This document shows positions 8,117 through 15,566 of a stretch of DNA of 22,826 nt, piece by piece. This stretch comes from Pseudomonadota bacterium. Its GTDB lineage: Bacteria; Pseudomonadota; Gammaproteobacteria; Pseudomonadales; Azotimanducaceae. The notes under the pieces are model-generated. The model made no database searches, was not told the DNA's origin, and saw only the letters and a list, made by a program, of their open reading frames with translations. The position numbers were made by a program, and so were the translations under genes. Location of the stretch: positions 1 through 22,826 of the forward strand of contig JAQBYL010000010.1 of NCBI GenBank assembly GCA_027622495.1, given 5' to 3'. How positions within the stretch are numbered: position 1 is the stretch's first letter; each line of letters opens with the position of its first letter.

Positions 8117-8494
8117 TTGGACTGGGAGACCTACAAGGCGTTGTGCGACCAGCCACAGTACTGGTCGAGGTGGATGCTGGAGCAGACCAGGAACCTGCTC
8201 GAGAGTCGCAATCCGGTGGCAGTGAAAATCGCGCAGGCGCTGAAGGCGGTACCGCTGCTCAAACCACCAGACCACACCGGTGACAAGCGGACAGACATGT
8301 TTGCGATCGATCTGGGTGAGGCAGAGGTGAGCGATATTCTGGCTGCGATCAGGCGCGCGCACGATCGGGAACCGGAACGGATTCTGCCTGGTTTTGAACT
8401 GGCGTGGATTGAGTACCGCAGTGGGGTGCGAAAAATTGCTAACGAGTCTGTAATGAAGAATGAAAAAGGGGAAGGAGATGACAGCAGCGACTGA
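8117..8494 (+). CDS. Uncharacterised 125-residue protein, first gene of the carboxylase operon
   Basis: I do not recognise this protein. It is soluble, helical-looking and rich in Trp and charged residues (DWETYKALCDQ, YWSRWMLEQT, SDILAAIRRAHDRE). The TTG at 8117 starts at what looks like a natural N-terminus; an internal ATG in the YWSRWM segment is an alternative. No good ribosome site precedes the TTG. The 3' end overlaps the following epoxide-hydrolase-like gene by 17 bases and carries that gene's ribosome site, which argues for co-translation. G/C-rich third positions and helical periodicity support coding. The start sits only 37 bases from the divergent gene's start, so promoters must overlap coding sequence. 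Confidence 0.65.
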   Translation: MDWETYKALCDQPQYWSRWMLEQTRNLLESRNPVAVKIAQALKAVPLLKPPDHTGDKRTDMFAIDLGEAEVSDILAAIRRAHDREPERILPGFELAWIEYRSGVRKIANESVMKNEKGEGDDSSD

Positions 8495-8861
8495 CCAGGT
8501 GCTCAAGCTGATCGACGGTTTTAACACCATGAACATGGACGCGATACTCGGCTGTTTTGCCGATGGTGCCGTGTACCACAACATTCCCATGCAGCCGGTA
8601 ATCGGTCACGATGCGATTTCAGCCACGTTGGCTGGCTTCATGTCGGCATCGACCGAAGTTGTGTGGGAGCTGGTTCACGTTGCCGAAAACAACGGTGTAG
8701 TGCTCACCGAAAGGGTGGATAAATTCAAAATCAATGGCACCTGGATCGCTCTGCCTGTGATGGGCACCTTCGAGGTCAGTGATGCAGGCATTACTGAGTG
8801 GCGTGACTATTTCGACCTGGCCGACTTTCAAAGTCAGTTTGCAGCAGCAGTGGGAGGCTGA
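8478..8861 (+). CDS. Limonene-1,2-epoxide hydrolase family protein
   Basis: Predicted to hydrolyse an epoxide on a bulky lipid or terpene. The 127-residue protein has the compact SnoaL/limonene-epoxide-hydrolase fold. Residues matching the Arg-Asp-Asp catalytic set are present: Arg79 and Asp81 in TERVDKF, and Asp110 in EWRDYFD. Length agrees with single-domain members such as the mycobacterial EphG-type enzymes. I start at the ATG at 8478, which has AGGGG 6 bases upstream; a 6-codon longer start at 8460 is possible. The stop abuts the biotin carboxylase start with no gap. Substrate is unknown; its place in a carboxylase operon suggests oxidised terpenoid, steroid or fatty-acyl substrates. Confidence 0.85.
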   Translation: MTAATDQVLKLIDGFNTMNMDAILGCFADGAVYHNIPMQPVIGHDAISATLAGFMSASTEVVWELVHVAENNGVVLTERVDKFKINGTWIALPVMGTFEVSDAGITEWRDYFDLADFQSQFAAAVGG

Positions 8862-10190
8862 TTGTTCCAGCGCGTCCTCATTGCTAACCGCGGTGTCATT
8901 GCGCGACGCATTGTCCGGGCGTTGAACAGTCTTGGCATTGAATCGGTGGTGGTTTATTCCGAGGCCGATCAGGGTGCTCCGTATCTTGCGGAAGCGACGC
9001 AGGCGATCGCGCTTAAAGGTGTATCGGCTGCCGAAAGCTACCTTAATGTGGATGTGCTCGAAGGGGTGATCAGAAAGACCGGTGCCGATGCGGTGCATCC
9101 GGGTTACGGTTTTCTTGCGGAAAATGCAGGCTTTGCCCGTCGGGTTGCGGCCTGCGGGGCACGGTTTATTGGTCCGGCGCCTGATCTGATTGAACAGATG
9201 GGCGACAAAGTCTGCGCCCGGCAACTGGCGGTCGAGCATAACTTTCCCTGTCACGCGGGAAGCGCGCTCATCGCGTCGCAGGATGAGGCGTTAACTGAGG
9301 CGGCACGGATCGGCTATCCGGTAATGGTCAAACCGGCCGCAGGAGGTGGCGGAATCGGCATGCAGGTAGCAGACAGTGACGCCAGTCTGCGCCAGGCTTT
9401 CAGTCGCGCAGGGGTTATGGCTGAGCGCGCGTTTGGAAGTGCGGCCGTTTATCTCGAGCGTTGGATCGAAAATCCACGCCACATTGAAGTTCAGGTGCTG
9501 GGGGATGGCAAAGATGCAATGCATCTGTATGAGCGTGAGTGCTCGGTGCAGCGTCGTCATCAGAAGGTGATCGAGGAATCACCAGCGCCAGGCATAGACA
9601 GAGCAGAGCTTGAACCGGTGTTAAACAGGGCCCGTCAGTTCAGCGCTGACATCGGCTACGACAGTGTTGGCACCATTGAAACACTGCGCGGCGCCGACGG
9701 TGCATACGGGTTTCTTGAAATGAATACGCGCATCCAGGTGGAACACGGTGTGACCGAGATGGTGACCGGTGTCGATCTGGTGTCCGCACAGATCGCTCTG
9801 GCCGCAGGCCTCGGGTTACCGAAGACAAAGCCGTTGGTCGGTCATGCCCTCGAGGTCCGTGTTTACGCAGAAGATTCACGCACCCTCATGCCTTCCACCG
9901 GCCAGCTCAGCTGTTTTCGACCGCCGCAATTGCACGGTGTTCGCGTAGAAACCGGAATGGCACAGGGCCAGTTTGTGACCCAGCACTATGATCCGATGCT
10001 TGCGAAGTTGATCAGTGTGGGCCACACCCGTGAGATGGCTATTGGCCGTGCGCTTGTTGCCTGCCGCGCATTCGAGATCCGCGGTGTCAACACCAACCTG
10101 GCTCTGCTGCAGAAAATTCTTACCGATCCGGTTTTCATCGCCGGAAATATCGATACCGGTTACCTGGATCGATTGCTCGCAAAAACGTGA
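8862..10190 (+). CDS. Biotin carboxylase subunit of an acyl-CoA carboxylase
   Basis: Carboxylates carrier-bound biotin using ATP and bicarbonate. The 442 residues correspond to a free biotin carboxylase. Visible are the N-terminal LIANRGVIARRI, the HPGYGFLAEN segment, the ATP-grasp glycine loop VKPAAGGGGIGM (near 150-162), and EMNTRIQVEHGVTEMVTG starting at about residue 286 with the conserved Glu, Asn and Arg. The usual EHPVTE is EHGVTE here. The TTG start directly follows the preceding TGA and has GGGAGG upstream. Geranyl-, methylcrotonyl- and propionyl-CoA carboxylases usually fuse this domain to the biotin carrier (about 660 residues), so the split form is notable. The acetyl-CoA enzyme AccC is an alternative, but the gene neighbourhood does not fit it. 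Confidence 0.93.
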   Translation: MFQRVLIANRGVIARRIVRALNSLGIESVVVYSEADQGAPYLAEATQAIALKGVSAAESYLNVDVLEGVIRKTGADAVHPGYGFLAENAGFARRVAACGARFIGPAPDLIEQMGDKVCARQLAVEHNFPCHAGSALIASQDEALTEAARIGYPVMVKPAAGGGGIGMQVADSDASLRQAFSRAGVMAERAFGSAAVYLERWIENPRHIEVQVLGDGKDAMHLYERECSVQRRHQKVIEESPAPGIDRAELEPVLNRARQFSADIGYDSVGTIETLRGADGAYGFLEMNTRIQVEHGVTEMVTGVDLVSAQIALAAGLGLPKTKPLVGHALEVRVYAEDSRTLMPSTGQLSCFRPPQLHGVRVETGMAQGQFVTQHYDPMLAKLISVGHTREMAIGRALVACRAFEIRGVNTNLALLQKILTDPVFIAGNIDTGYLDRLLAKT

Positions 10191-10240
10191 TCAACAGACC
10201 GAATCAACCAGTTAAACAAAGAGAACATAAGGAGATACTG

Positions 10241-10462
10241 ATGGCACAACACGAAGTCGAAAGCGAAGTGGCAGGCACCGTCTGGAAAGTGGAAGCGAAG
10301 GTCGGCGACACCGTTGCATGCGGCGATGTCCTGATGATCCTTGAATCCATGAAAATGGAAATTCCGGTAGAAAGTCCGGTGGATGGCAAGGTGGTCAGCA
10401 TCAACGTGGCGGTGGAGCAGGCGATCGAGGAAGATCAGGTGCTCGCCGTTGTCGAGGACTGA
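10241..10462 (+). CDS. Single-domain biotin carboxyl carrier protein
   Basis: A 73-residue biotinyl/lipoyl domain with the biotinylation site Lys38 in ESMKME. The second half repeats the hammerhead pattern (SPVDGKVVSINVAVEQAIEEDQVLAVVE). There is none of the Pro/Ala-rich N-terminal linker found in AccB, so this is a free-standing carrier dedicated to the adjacent carboxylase. AAGGAG lies 6 bases before the ATG; the frame is open upstream to 10187 but that part lacks family features. It should be biotinylated by BirA and shuttle carboxybiotin between the preceding biotin carboxylase and the carboxyltransferase downstream. About 50 bases separate it from the biotin carboxylase stop. Confidence 0.95.
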   Translation: MAQHEVESEVAGTVWKVEAKVGDTVACGDVLMILESMKMEIPVESPVDGKVVSINVAVEQAIEEDQVLAVVED

Positions 10463-10495
10463 GCATGAACGAACAACCCTTCGAGGAGCAATCAT

Positions 10496-11293
10496 ATGAG
10501 TGATCTGGTGACGATTGATATACGCGATGGTGTAGCCGATGTTCGGCTCAACCGGCCGCACAAATACAACGCGCTCAGCCGCGATATGTTTGCGGCCATC
10601 ATCGATGCAGGCGAACGGCTTGCAGAGGCAAAAGATGTACGCGCCGTGGTGCTGTCGGGGAACGGTCGCGGTTTTTGTGCAGGGCTCGACATGGAAAGTT
10701 TTGCCGGGATGACCGAAAGCAGTGGTTCAAGCACAGGCGGTTTGCTCAAACGGGACGAGCGACCGGAGAATCACGCCCAACGTCCGGCCTATGTGTGGAA
10801 GCGGCTGCCGGTCCCGACCATTGCAGCGATCCACGGTGTAGCCTATGGGGGCGGTGCGCAGATCGCATTGGGCGCTGACATCCGCATCGCTACACCGGAC
10901 GCAAAGATATCGGTCATGGAGATCAAGTGGGGTCTGATCCCCGACATGAGCATCACCCAGACGTTGCGTGATCTGGTTCCCATGGACGTTGCAAAAGAAC
11001 TGACCTTCAGCGGTCGCGTGCTGAGTGGCGAAGAGGCACGCGAGCTGGGCCTCGTGACCCGCACCGCCCCCGATGCACATGCTGCGGCAATGGATCTGGC
11101 GCGCGAGATTGCCTCGAAGAATCCTGATGCGATTCGCGCTGCGAAAAAACTGTTCGAAACCAGCTGGCACGCGGACGAGCGCACGGGCCTGGCCCTCGAA
11201 GCGAGCCTGCAGACCGAATTGATCGGCTCACCCAATCAGATCGAAGCCATCAAAGCCAACTTCGAAAAGCGGGCGCCGCATTTCAAGGATTAG
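10496..11293 (+). CDS. Enoyl-CoA hydratase/isomerase (crotonase) family protein with atypical active site
   Basis: Acts on a CoA thioester, by hydration or double-bond isomerisation. The 265-residue protein has the oxyanion-hole segments GFCAGLD (59-65) and HGVAYGGGAQIALGADIRI (113-131). The glutamate expected in GGGCEL is Gln122. The second catalytic position keeps Glu142 in VMEIKWGLIPD, and Asp150 follows in IPDM. One of the two hydratase glutamates is therefore missing, so a plain hydratase assignment is unsafe. GAGGAG lies 7 bases before the ATG. It is inserted between the biotin carrier and the carboxyltransferase, so it should act one step before or after carboxylation. Confidence 0.9.
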   Translation: MSDLVTIDIRDGVADVRLNRPHKYNALSRDMFAAIIDAGERLAEAKDVRAVVLSGNGRGFCAGLDMESFAGMTESSGSSTGGLLKRDERPENHAQRPAYVWKRLPVPTIAAIHGVAYGGGAQIALGADIRIATPDAKISVMEIKWGLIPDMSITQTLRDLVPMDVAKELTFSGRVLSGEEARELGLVTRTAPDAHAAAMDLAREIASKNPDAIRAAKKLFETSWHADERTGLALEASLQTELIGSPNQIEAIKANFEKRAPHFKD

Positions 11294-11354
11294 ATTGAGG
11301 TTTAGATCGAGAATCTGGTTGCGACTAACCGTTAGATAAACCAAGGAACGACAC

Positions 11355-12908
11355 ATGAGCTGGGAAAACGAGGTCAAAGAGATTAACCGGCGCCGCCATC
11401 TGGCCAAACAGCAGGGTGGCAAGGAAGGCATCGCCCGACAGCACGCACAGGGACGCCTGACCATACGCGAGCGCATCGATGCGCTTCTGGATGAAGGCTC
11501 GTTCCGTGAGCAGGGTCAGGCAACCGCGCTGCCGGATTATGACGACAACAATGAGTTGCTCGGTTATGTGCCGGCCAACTATGTGGTCGGTTTTGGCCGG
11601 ATTAATGCCCGCCGGGTAGTCGTCGGGGGTGAGGACTTTACCCTCAAAGGCGGTTCGCCGAACGCCGCAGGGTTGCGCAAGAGTGTGTATGCCGAGCACA
11701 TGGCAAGCCACTACCGCGCACCGTTGATCCGCATGTTAGAAGGCGGCGGCGGAAGCGTAAAAGGCAGCGGCAAAAAAGGCGGTACGACCGGCGAGCCGGT
11801 GTTCAGTGAGCCGCGCTTTCGCATTATTGCTGATCTGATGGGTGAGGTTCCGGTGGCATCCGGTGCCATGGGCGCGGTTGCTGGTTTCCCCGCTGGACGT
11901 CTGGTTGCTTCTCACTTCGCGGTAATGACGCGGCATACATCGCAAATACTGATCGGTGGTCCCAAGCTTGTTGAACGCGCACTCGGTGCGAAGATGTCGA
12001 AGGAAGAGCTCGGTGGCGCGCATGTTCATGCACTAAGCGGTATTGTCGACAACGTTGCCGAAGATGAACATGACGTGTTCCGTCAGATCCGTCAGTTCCT
12101 GAGCTATCTGCCTTCAAATGTGTGGGAACGGGCCCCCAGAACAGTCAGCGAAGATGATCCGCAGCGCATGGAAGAAGATCTGCTCACCGCTGTGCCCAGG
12201 GATTCCAATGCACCGTTCAACGCCCGCATCATTGTCGAGATGGTGGTAGACAAAGGTTCGTTTTTTGAGATGGGCGCGCAATTCGGGCCCAGTCAGATCT
12301 GTGGTCTTGCGCGTCTTGATGGTCAACCCGTTGGTGTGCTGATCAACGACAACCAGTTCTATGCCGGTGCGATGACAGCCCAGGCGGCACAGAAGTATCG
12401 ACGGTTCGTCGAGATGTGCGACACCTTTCACGTGCCAATCATCAACTTCGTCGATCAGCCGGGTTTCATGATCGGGCCGGAAGCTGAACGCAACGGCACC
12501 ATCCGTTACGGCATGGCTGCGGTTGCGGCGGCTTGTCAGGCGAGCATACCGTGGGCGGTGATACAGATTCACAAAGGCTTTGGTGTCGCAACTGCCGCCC
12601 ACTATGCGCCGAACTCTTATGTGGTGGCATGGCCTTCCGTTGAGTCGGGTGCTCTGCCGCTGGAAGGCGGCGTGGCAGTCGCGTACCACCGTGAAATCGC
12701 CGCCGCGGCTGACCCGGATAAAAAGCGTTTTGAGCTGGAAGAGAGGCTGCGTCAGGCGCGCTCACCGTTCCCACGGGCTGAGTCGTTTGGTGTGCATGAA
12801 CTGATCGACCCGCGTGAGACCCGCCCGATCCTGTGCGAATGGGTTGACTGGATACAGCCGCTTTTAGATGACCTGAAAGGACCGGTCCGTTTCGGTATGC
12901 GCCCCTAG
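11355..12908 (+). CDS. Carboxyltransferase (beta) subunit of an acyl-CoA carboxylase
   Basis: Transfers the carboxyl group from carboxybiotin to an acyl-CoA. The 517-residue protein has both crotonase-fold halves. The N half includes RLTIRERIDALLDEGSF and GGPKLVERALG; the C half includes VDQPGFMIGPEAERNGTIRYG and HKGFGVATAAHYAP followed by AWPSVESGALPLEGGVA. The C half differs from both the GGSFGAGNYGMCGRAY type (methylcrotonyl/geranyl) and the GGAYDVMSSK type (propionyl/acetyl), so substrate is open. AAGGA lies 8 bases before the ATG. The TAG stop lies inside the left arm of a palindromic element. Together with the preceding biotin carboxylase and carrier it forms a three-subunit enzyme. Confidence 0.93.
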   Translation: MSWENEVKEINRRRHLAKQQGGKEGIARQHAQGRLTIRERIDALLDEGSFREQGQATALPDYDDNNELLGYVPANYVVGFGRINARRVVVGGEDFTLKGGSPNAAGLRKSVYAEHMASHYRAPLIRMLEGGGGSVKGSGKKGGTTGEPVFSEPRFRIIADLMGEVPVASGAMGAVAGFPAGRLVASHFAVMTRHTSQILIGGPKLVERALGAKMSKEELGGAHVHALSGIVDNVAEDEHDVFRQIRQFLSYLPSNVWERAPRTVSEDDPQRMEEDLLTAVPRDSNAPFNARIIVEMVVDKGSFFEMGAQFGPSQICGLARLDGQPVGVLINDNQFYAGAMTAQAAQKYRRFVEMCDTFHVPIINFVDQPGFMIGPEAERNGTIRYGMAAVAAACQASIPWAVIQIHKGFGVATAAHYAPNSYVVAWPSVESGALPLEGGVAVAYHREIAAAADPDKKRFELEERLRQARSPFPRAESFGVHELIDPRETRPILCEWVDWIQPLLDDLKGPVRFGMRP

Positions 12909-12952
12909 GGAACCTCTGAGTACGCGATACTTATTCAGAGGGTCCCTTAGGG
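12902..12952. repeat. MITE-like palindrome / stem-loop over the carboxyltransferase stop codon
   Basis: The arms GGGAACCTCTGA (12908-12919) and TCAGAGGGTCCC (12935-12946) pair with one mismatch around a 15-base loop. Allowing mismatches, the pairing extends outward through CCCTAGGG-like sequence on both sides (15 of 18 positions). The stop codon TAG (12906-12908) is part of the structure. CTAG stands on the left and TTAG on the right. The right end read inward (GGGACCCTCTGAATAAGT) resembles inverted-repeat ends I associate with IS5-type elements, but this is from memory. There is no T tract, so it is not a classical intrinsic terminator, though it may still stop or stabilise the transcript between the carboxyltransferase and the dehydrogenase. 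Confidence 0.55.
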
Positions 12953-13019
12953 TTGCAAGGTGCATTGCACACAGGTTGTTCGGTAGAATTCGCGGTTGAT
13001 CACATGAAGGACAAGAAGA

Positions 13020-13892
13020 ATGACTTACTCATTTGAAGGAAAAGTCGCCATTGTTACCGGCGCAGGGGGCGGTCTGGGGCGCAGCCACTCCATGGAGTTG
13101 GCGAAGCGCGGTGCAAAAATTGTTGTGAATGACCTGGGCGGGGCGATGGATGGCACCGGTGGCGGGTCTGAAGCAGCTAACGCGGTAGTTGAAGAAATCA
13201 AAGCGGCCGGCGGTGAAGCGATTGCAAATGGTGGATCTGTTTCTGATCGTGCCGGTGCACAGAGCATGGTCAAAGATGCAATGGATGCCTGGGGACGCGT
13301 TGACATCCTGATCAACAACGCCGGCATTCTGCGTGACAAGTCGTTCACAAAGATGGATCTCGATGACTTCGACATGGTTCTGAACGTTCACCTGAACGGT
13401 GTAGCCTATGTTACTCACGCGGTGTGGCCGATCATGCGTGCACAGAACTACGGTCGCATAGTGATGACTACTTCACCAACAGGCCTTTACGGTAATTTCG
13501 GTCAGACCAACTACGGTGCGGCAAAACTCGGCCAGGTTGGTTTCATGCATTCGCTGAAGATCGAAGGCGCAAAAAATAACATTCACACCAACACAATCGC
13601 ACCGGTTGCCGCCACCCGCATGACGGCAGACCTGATGCCAGAAACTGCACTGAAGGCGCTCGGCCCGGAACTGGTGACGCCTGCTGTGGTTTATCTGTGC
13701 AGCGAAGACGCGCCCAACGGCGTGATCATTCAGGCACAGGGCGGCAACTACTCCATGGCCTGCATCGTCGAAAACGAGGGTGTGAACCTGGGCATGCATG
13801 CCACTGCTGAAGACATAGCGGACAATTATGCCAGGATCTCCGACCTGACCGGCGCCAAGCCACGGTCAATGCTGCAGCTGAATCCGAGCTGA
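13020..13892 (+). CDS. MFE-2-type (3R)-hydroxyacyl-CoA dehydrogenase, short-chain dehydrogenase family
   Basis: Oxidises a 3-hydroxyacyl-CoA with NAD(P). The 290-residue protein has TGAGGGLG (13-20), VVNDLGGAMDGTGGGS (35-50) as in the dehydrogenase domain of peroxisomal multifunctional enzyme 2, NNAG (99-102), and the catalytic residues Ser152, Tyr165 and Lys169 in TSPTGLYGNFGQTNYGAAK. Bacterial relatives work in beta-oxidation of branched or steroid side-chain acyl-CoAs. The start has AAGGA about 8 bases upstream. It follows the carboxyltransferase by 111 bases containing the palindrome, so it may share the operon transcript or have its own promoter. The C-terminal third is longer than a minimal SDR, consistent with MFE-2 relatives. 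Confidence 0.9.
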   Translation: MTYSFEGKVAIVTGAGGGLGRSHSMELAKRGAKIVVNDLGGAMDGTGGGSEAANAVVEEIKAAGGEAIANGGSVSDRAGAQSMVKDAMDAWGRVDILINNAGILRDKSFTKMDLDDFDMVLNVHLNGVAYVTHAVWPIMRAQNYGRIVMTTSPTGLYGNFGQTNYGAAKLGQVGFMHSLKIEGAKNNIHTNTIAPVAATRMTADLMPETALKALGPELVTPAVVYLCSEDAPNGVIIQAQGGNYSMACIVENEGVNLGMHATAEDIADNYARISDLTGAKPRSMLQLNPS

Positions 13893-13911
13893 TCGCACCA
13901 GCCGATCAGAT

Positions 13912-13934
13912 GGAGCGCGAGAGCCTCGCGCTCC
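13912..13934. terminator. Perfect 10-bp GC-rich hairpin
   Basis: GGAGCGCGAG (13912-13921) and CTCGCGCTCC (13925-13934) are exact reverse complements around a 3-base loop. The hairpin starts 20 bases after the dehydrogenase stop and ends 16 bases before the methyltransferase ATG. No T tract follows on the plus strand. A short A run (13946-13949) would give a T-rich segment before the hairpin for minus-strand reading, which does not make a terminator either. It may end the carboxylase-operon transcript in a factor-assisted way or fold next to the methyltransferase start. Confidence 0.55.
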
Positions 13935-13950
13935 TGTCTGGCGTAAAAAC

Positions 13951-14559
13951 ATGAAGTTGCTTTCAGATCCGGATCTGGTCAAAGGCTTTCTCGACCCGGC
14001 TGAAGGTGCGCGCCTTTACGATCTCGTTAGTACTGCACCCGCCGGACCGGTTCTCGAAGTAGGCAGCTACTGCGGCAAATCAACCCTTTACCTCGGCAGT
14101 GCCTGTTTTGTGCAGAACCGGATTCTGTATGCAGTCGATCATCATCGCGGTTCTGAGGAGCATCAGCTCGGTGAGGAGTATCACGATCCGTCGCTGTATG
14201 ACGCCGATGTGCAGAAAATGGATTCATTCCGTACGTTCCGCACAACCATTGATCAGGCTGGGTTGCAGAACACCGTTGTGCCGATTGTTGCAGCCTCAGA
14301 ACTGGCCGGTCGCCACTGGGCGACAAAGCTCGCCATGGTCTTTATCGATGGAGGCCATTCGCTTGAAGCGGCGATGACAGACTGCAAGACCTGGTCGCCG
14401 CACATCGTCCCAGGCGGGTTTCTTGCCATACACGACATATTTGAAAACCCGGCAGACGGTGGTCAGGCACCGCATCAGATTTATAAGCACTCAATTGCGT
14501 CGGGGTTGTTTGTGGAGCGTCAAAGAACACTGACACTCGGTGTTCTGCAACGAATCTGA
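13951..14559 (+). CDS. Class I SAM-dependent methyltransferase (Methyltransf_24-like)
   Basis: Encodes 202 residues with the Rossmann-type SAM site LEVGSYCGKSTLYLG (about 35-49), the acidic strand end YAVDHHRG, and FIDGGHSLEAAMTDCKTW followed by VPGGFLAIHD, a pattern of the Methyltransf_24 family. The acceptor cannot be predicted; family members methylate sugars, small molecules or act in glycan biosynthesis. No Shine-Dalgarno sequence precedes the ATG; instead a perfect hairpin ends 16 bases upstream. It converges on the minus-strand toroid gene with only 11 bases between stops. It may functionally belong with the glycosyltransferase/methyltransferase group on the other strand. Confidence 0.88.
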   Translation: MKLLSDPDLVKGFLDPAEGARLYDLVSTAPAGPVLEVGSYCGKSTLYLGSACFVQNRILYAVDHHRGSEEHQLGEEYHDPSLYDADVQKMDSFRTFRTTIDQAGLQNTVVPIVAASELAGRHWATKLAMVFIDGGHSLEAAMTDCKTWSPHIVPGGFLAIHDIFENPADGGQAPHQIYKHSIASGLFVERQRTLTLGVLQRI

Positions 14560-14570
14560 CGTAAGCTCCC

Positions 14571-15566
14571 TCAGGCCGGGTGGGTGAAAAGACGCGCAGC
14601 CGGTGTGGTCTGAGTCAACGCATCGATGGCCAGCAGCACCGCACCGGCAGTCCAGGTGGACCGCTCATCGGGCCAGAACAACCGGTCTTTGAACACATAA
14701 CCCGTCCCCCAGGAGCCGTCTTCGGCCTGATATTTCTGCAGACGGTTAAACAGACTCAGCGCCCGGTCGTGGTCACCCACAGACAGACAGGCGAGCACCA
14801 GCTCACAGGTTTCGGCAACCGTTACCCATGGCTGGTCTGCGACGCAGCGACAGCCGAAATCAGGTTCCACGAACTCATGCCAGCGGCTTTCCAGGCGGGC
14901 GACGGCAGCATCGCCGCGGATGACGCCGGTCATCACCGGGTAAAACCAGTCCATTGAGTAGCGGCCTTTGCTTTCCCACGTTCGATCAAAACGCTCGGGC
15001 CGGTTGCGTATTGCCTGACCCAGGCGTGTGCGTGCAGCCGGCCAGGCCGGGCGCTTTTTACCTAACCTTTCGGAAATTGAAACAGCACACCCGAGCGAAA
15101 GGTAGATCGAACTGCAGCCAGTCACCAGCGCGTCTTTGTTGATCCCGGTTCGTGTATCCCAAGCCCAGTAGATCTCTCCGCTTTCTGCCTGCAGACCAAG
15201 CACGAACCCGATTGCCGCCTCCACCGTGGGCCACATGCTGCGAAGAAAGGCATCGTTTCCGGTCGCAAGGAAGTGGTGCCAGACGCCGGTGGCAATGTAG
15301 GCGACGAAGTTGGTCTCGGCGCGGGTACCGTCCGCTACATTGTTGCCCAGATAAGCGGCGAGCCATGCGCCATCGTCGCGCTGCCTGTGCGCGAGCCACT
15401 GATAGGCTGCTTCTGCTTGATCATGATGACCGGTCACAGACAAACCCATGGCGGCTTCCACGTGATCCCACGGGTCGAGAATGCCGCCTTTGAACCAGGG
15501 AATTGCGCCATCGCCATGCTGAACGCTCAGAATGTAACGGGCTGTCCGTTTTGCGATCTCAATCAT
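14571..15566 (-). CDS. Alpha/alpha-toroid protein of the prenyltransferase/squalene-cyclase-like superfamily
   Basis: A 331-residue, mostly helical protein with repeated Q-x-DG-x-W-like turns: QHGDGAIPW near the N-terminus, RQRDDGAWLAAY, LQAESGEIYWAWD and YQAEDGSWGTGY. These resemble the QW/toroid repeats of terpene cyclases and protein prenyltransferase beta subunits. DPWDHVEAAMGL and YIATGVWHHFLATG also recall (alpha/alpha)6 glycosidases. The cyclase DxDD acid motif is not seen, so it is unlikely to be a normal squalene-hopene cyclase. No signal peptide or membrane helix is present. Its ATG overlaps the TGA of the preceding methyltransferase, so the two are translationally coupled. Function unknown; a lipid-linked or glycan substrate is an inference from the neighbours. 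Confidence 0.8.
   Translation of the reverse strand: MIEIAKRTARYILSVQHGDGAIPWFKGGILDPWDHVEAAMGLSVTGHHDQAEAAYQWLAHRQRDDGAWLAAYLGNNVADGTRAETNFVAYIATGVWHHFLATGNDAFLRSMWPTVEAAIGFVLGLQAESGEIYWAWDTRTGINKDALVTGCSSIYLSLGCAVSISERLGKKRPAWPAARTRLGQAIRNRPERFDRTWESKGRYSMDWFYPVMTGVIRGDAAVARLESRWHEFVEPDFGCRCVADQPWVTVAETCELVLACLSVGDHDRALSLFNRLQKYQAEDGSWGTGYVFKDRLFWPDERSTWTAGAVLLAIDALTQTTPAARLFTHPA

Noticed and set aside
10465..10503. Mini-ORF of 12 codons between the biotin carrier and the crotonase, overlapping the crotonase start
   Set aside because: It has no ribosome site, and the crotonase has its own strong GAGGAG. A leader peptide cannot be supported from sequence alone.
11325..11335. Small palindrome CTAAC-C-GTTAG upstream of the carboxyltransferase gene
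   Set aside because: Five-base arms of this kind are expected by chance in an intergenic gap and no partner sites were seen.
12905..12950. Exact target-site duplication around the palindrome
   Set aside because: The flanks CTAG and TTAG are similar but not identical, and the element boundary is uncertain by a base, so a true duplication cannot be claimed.
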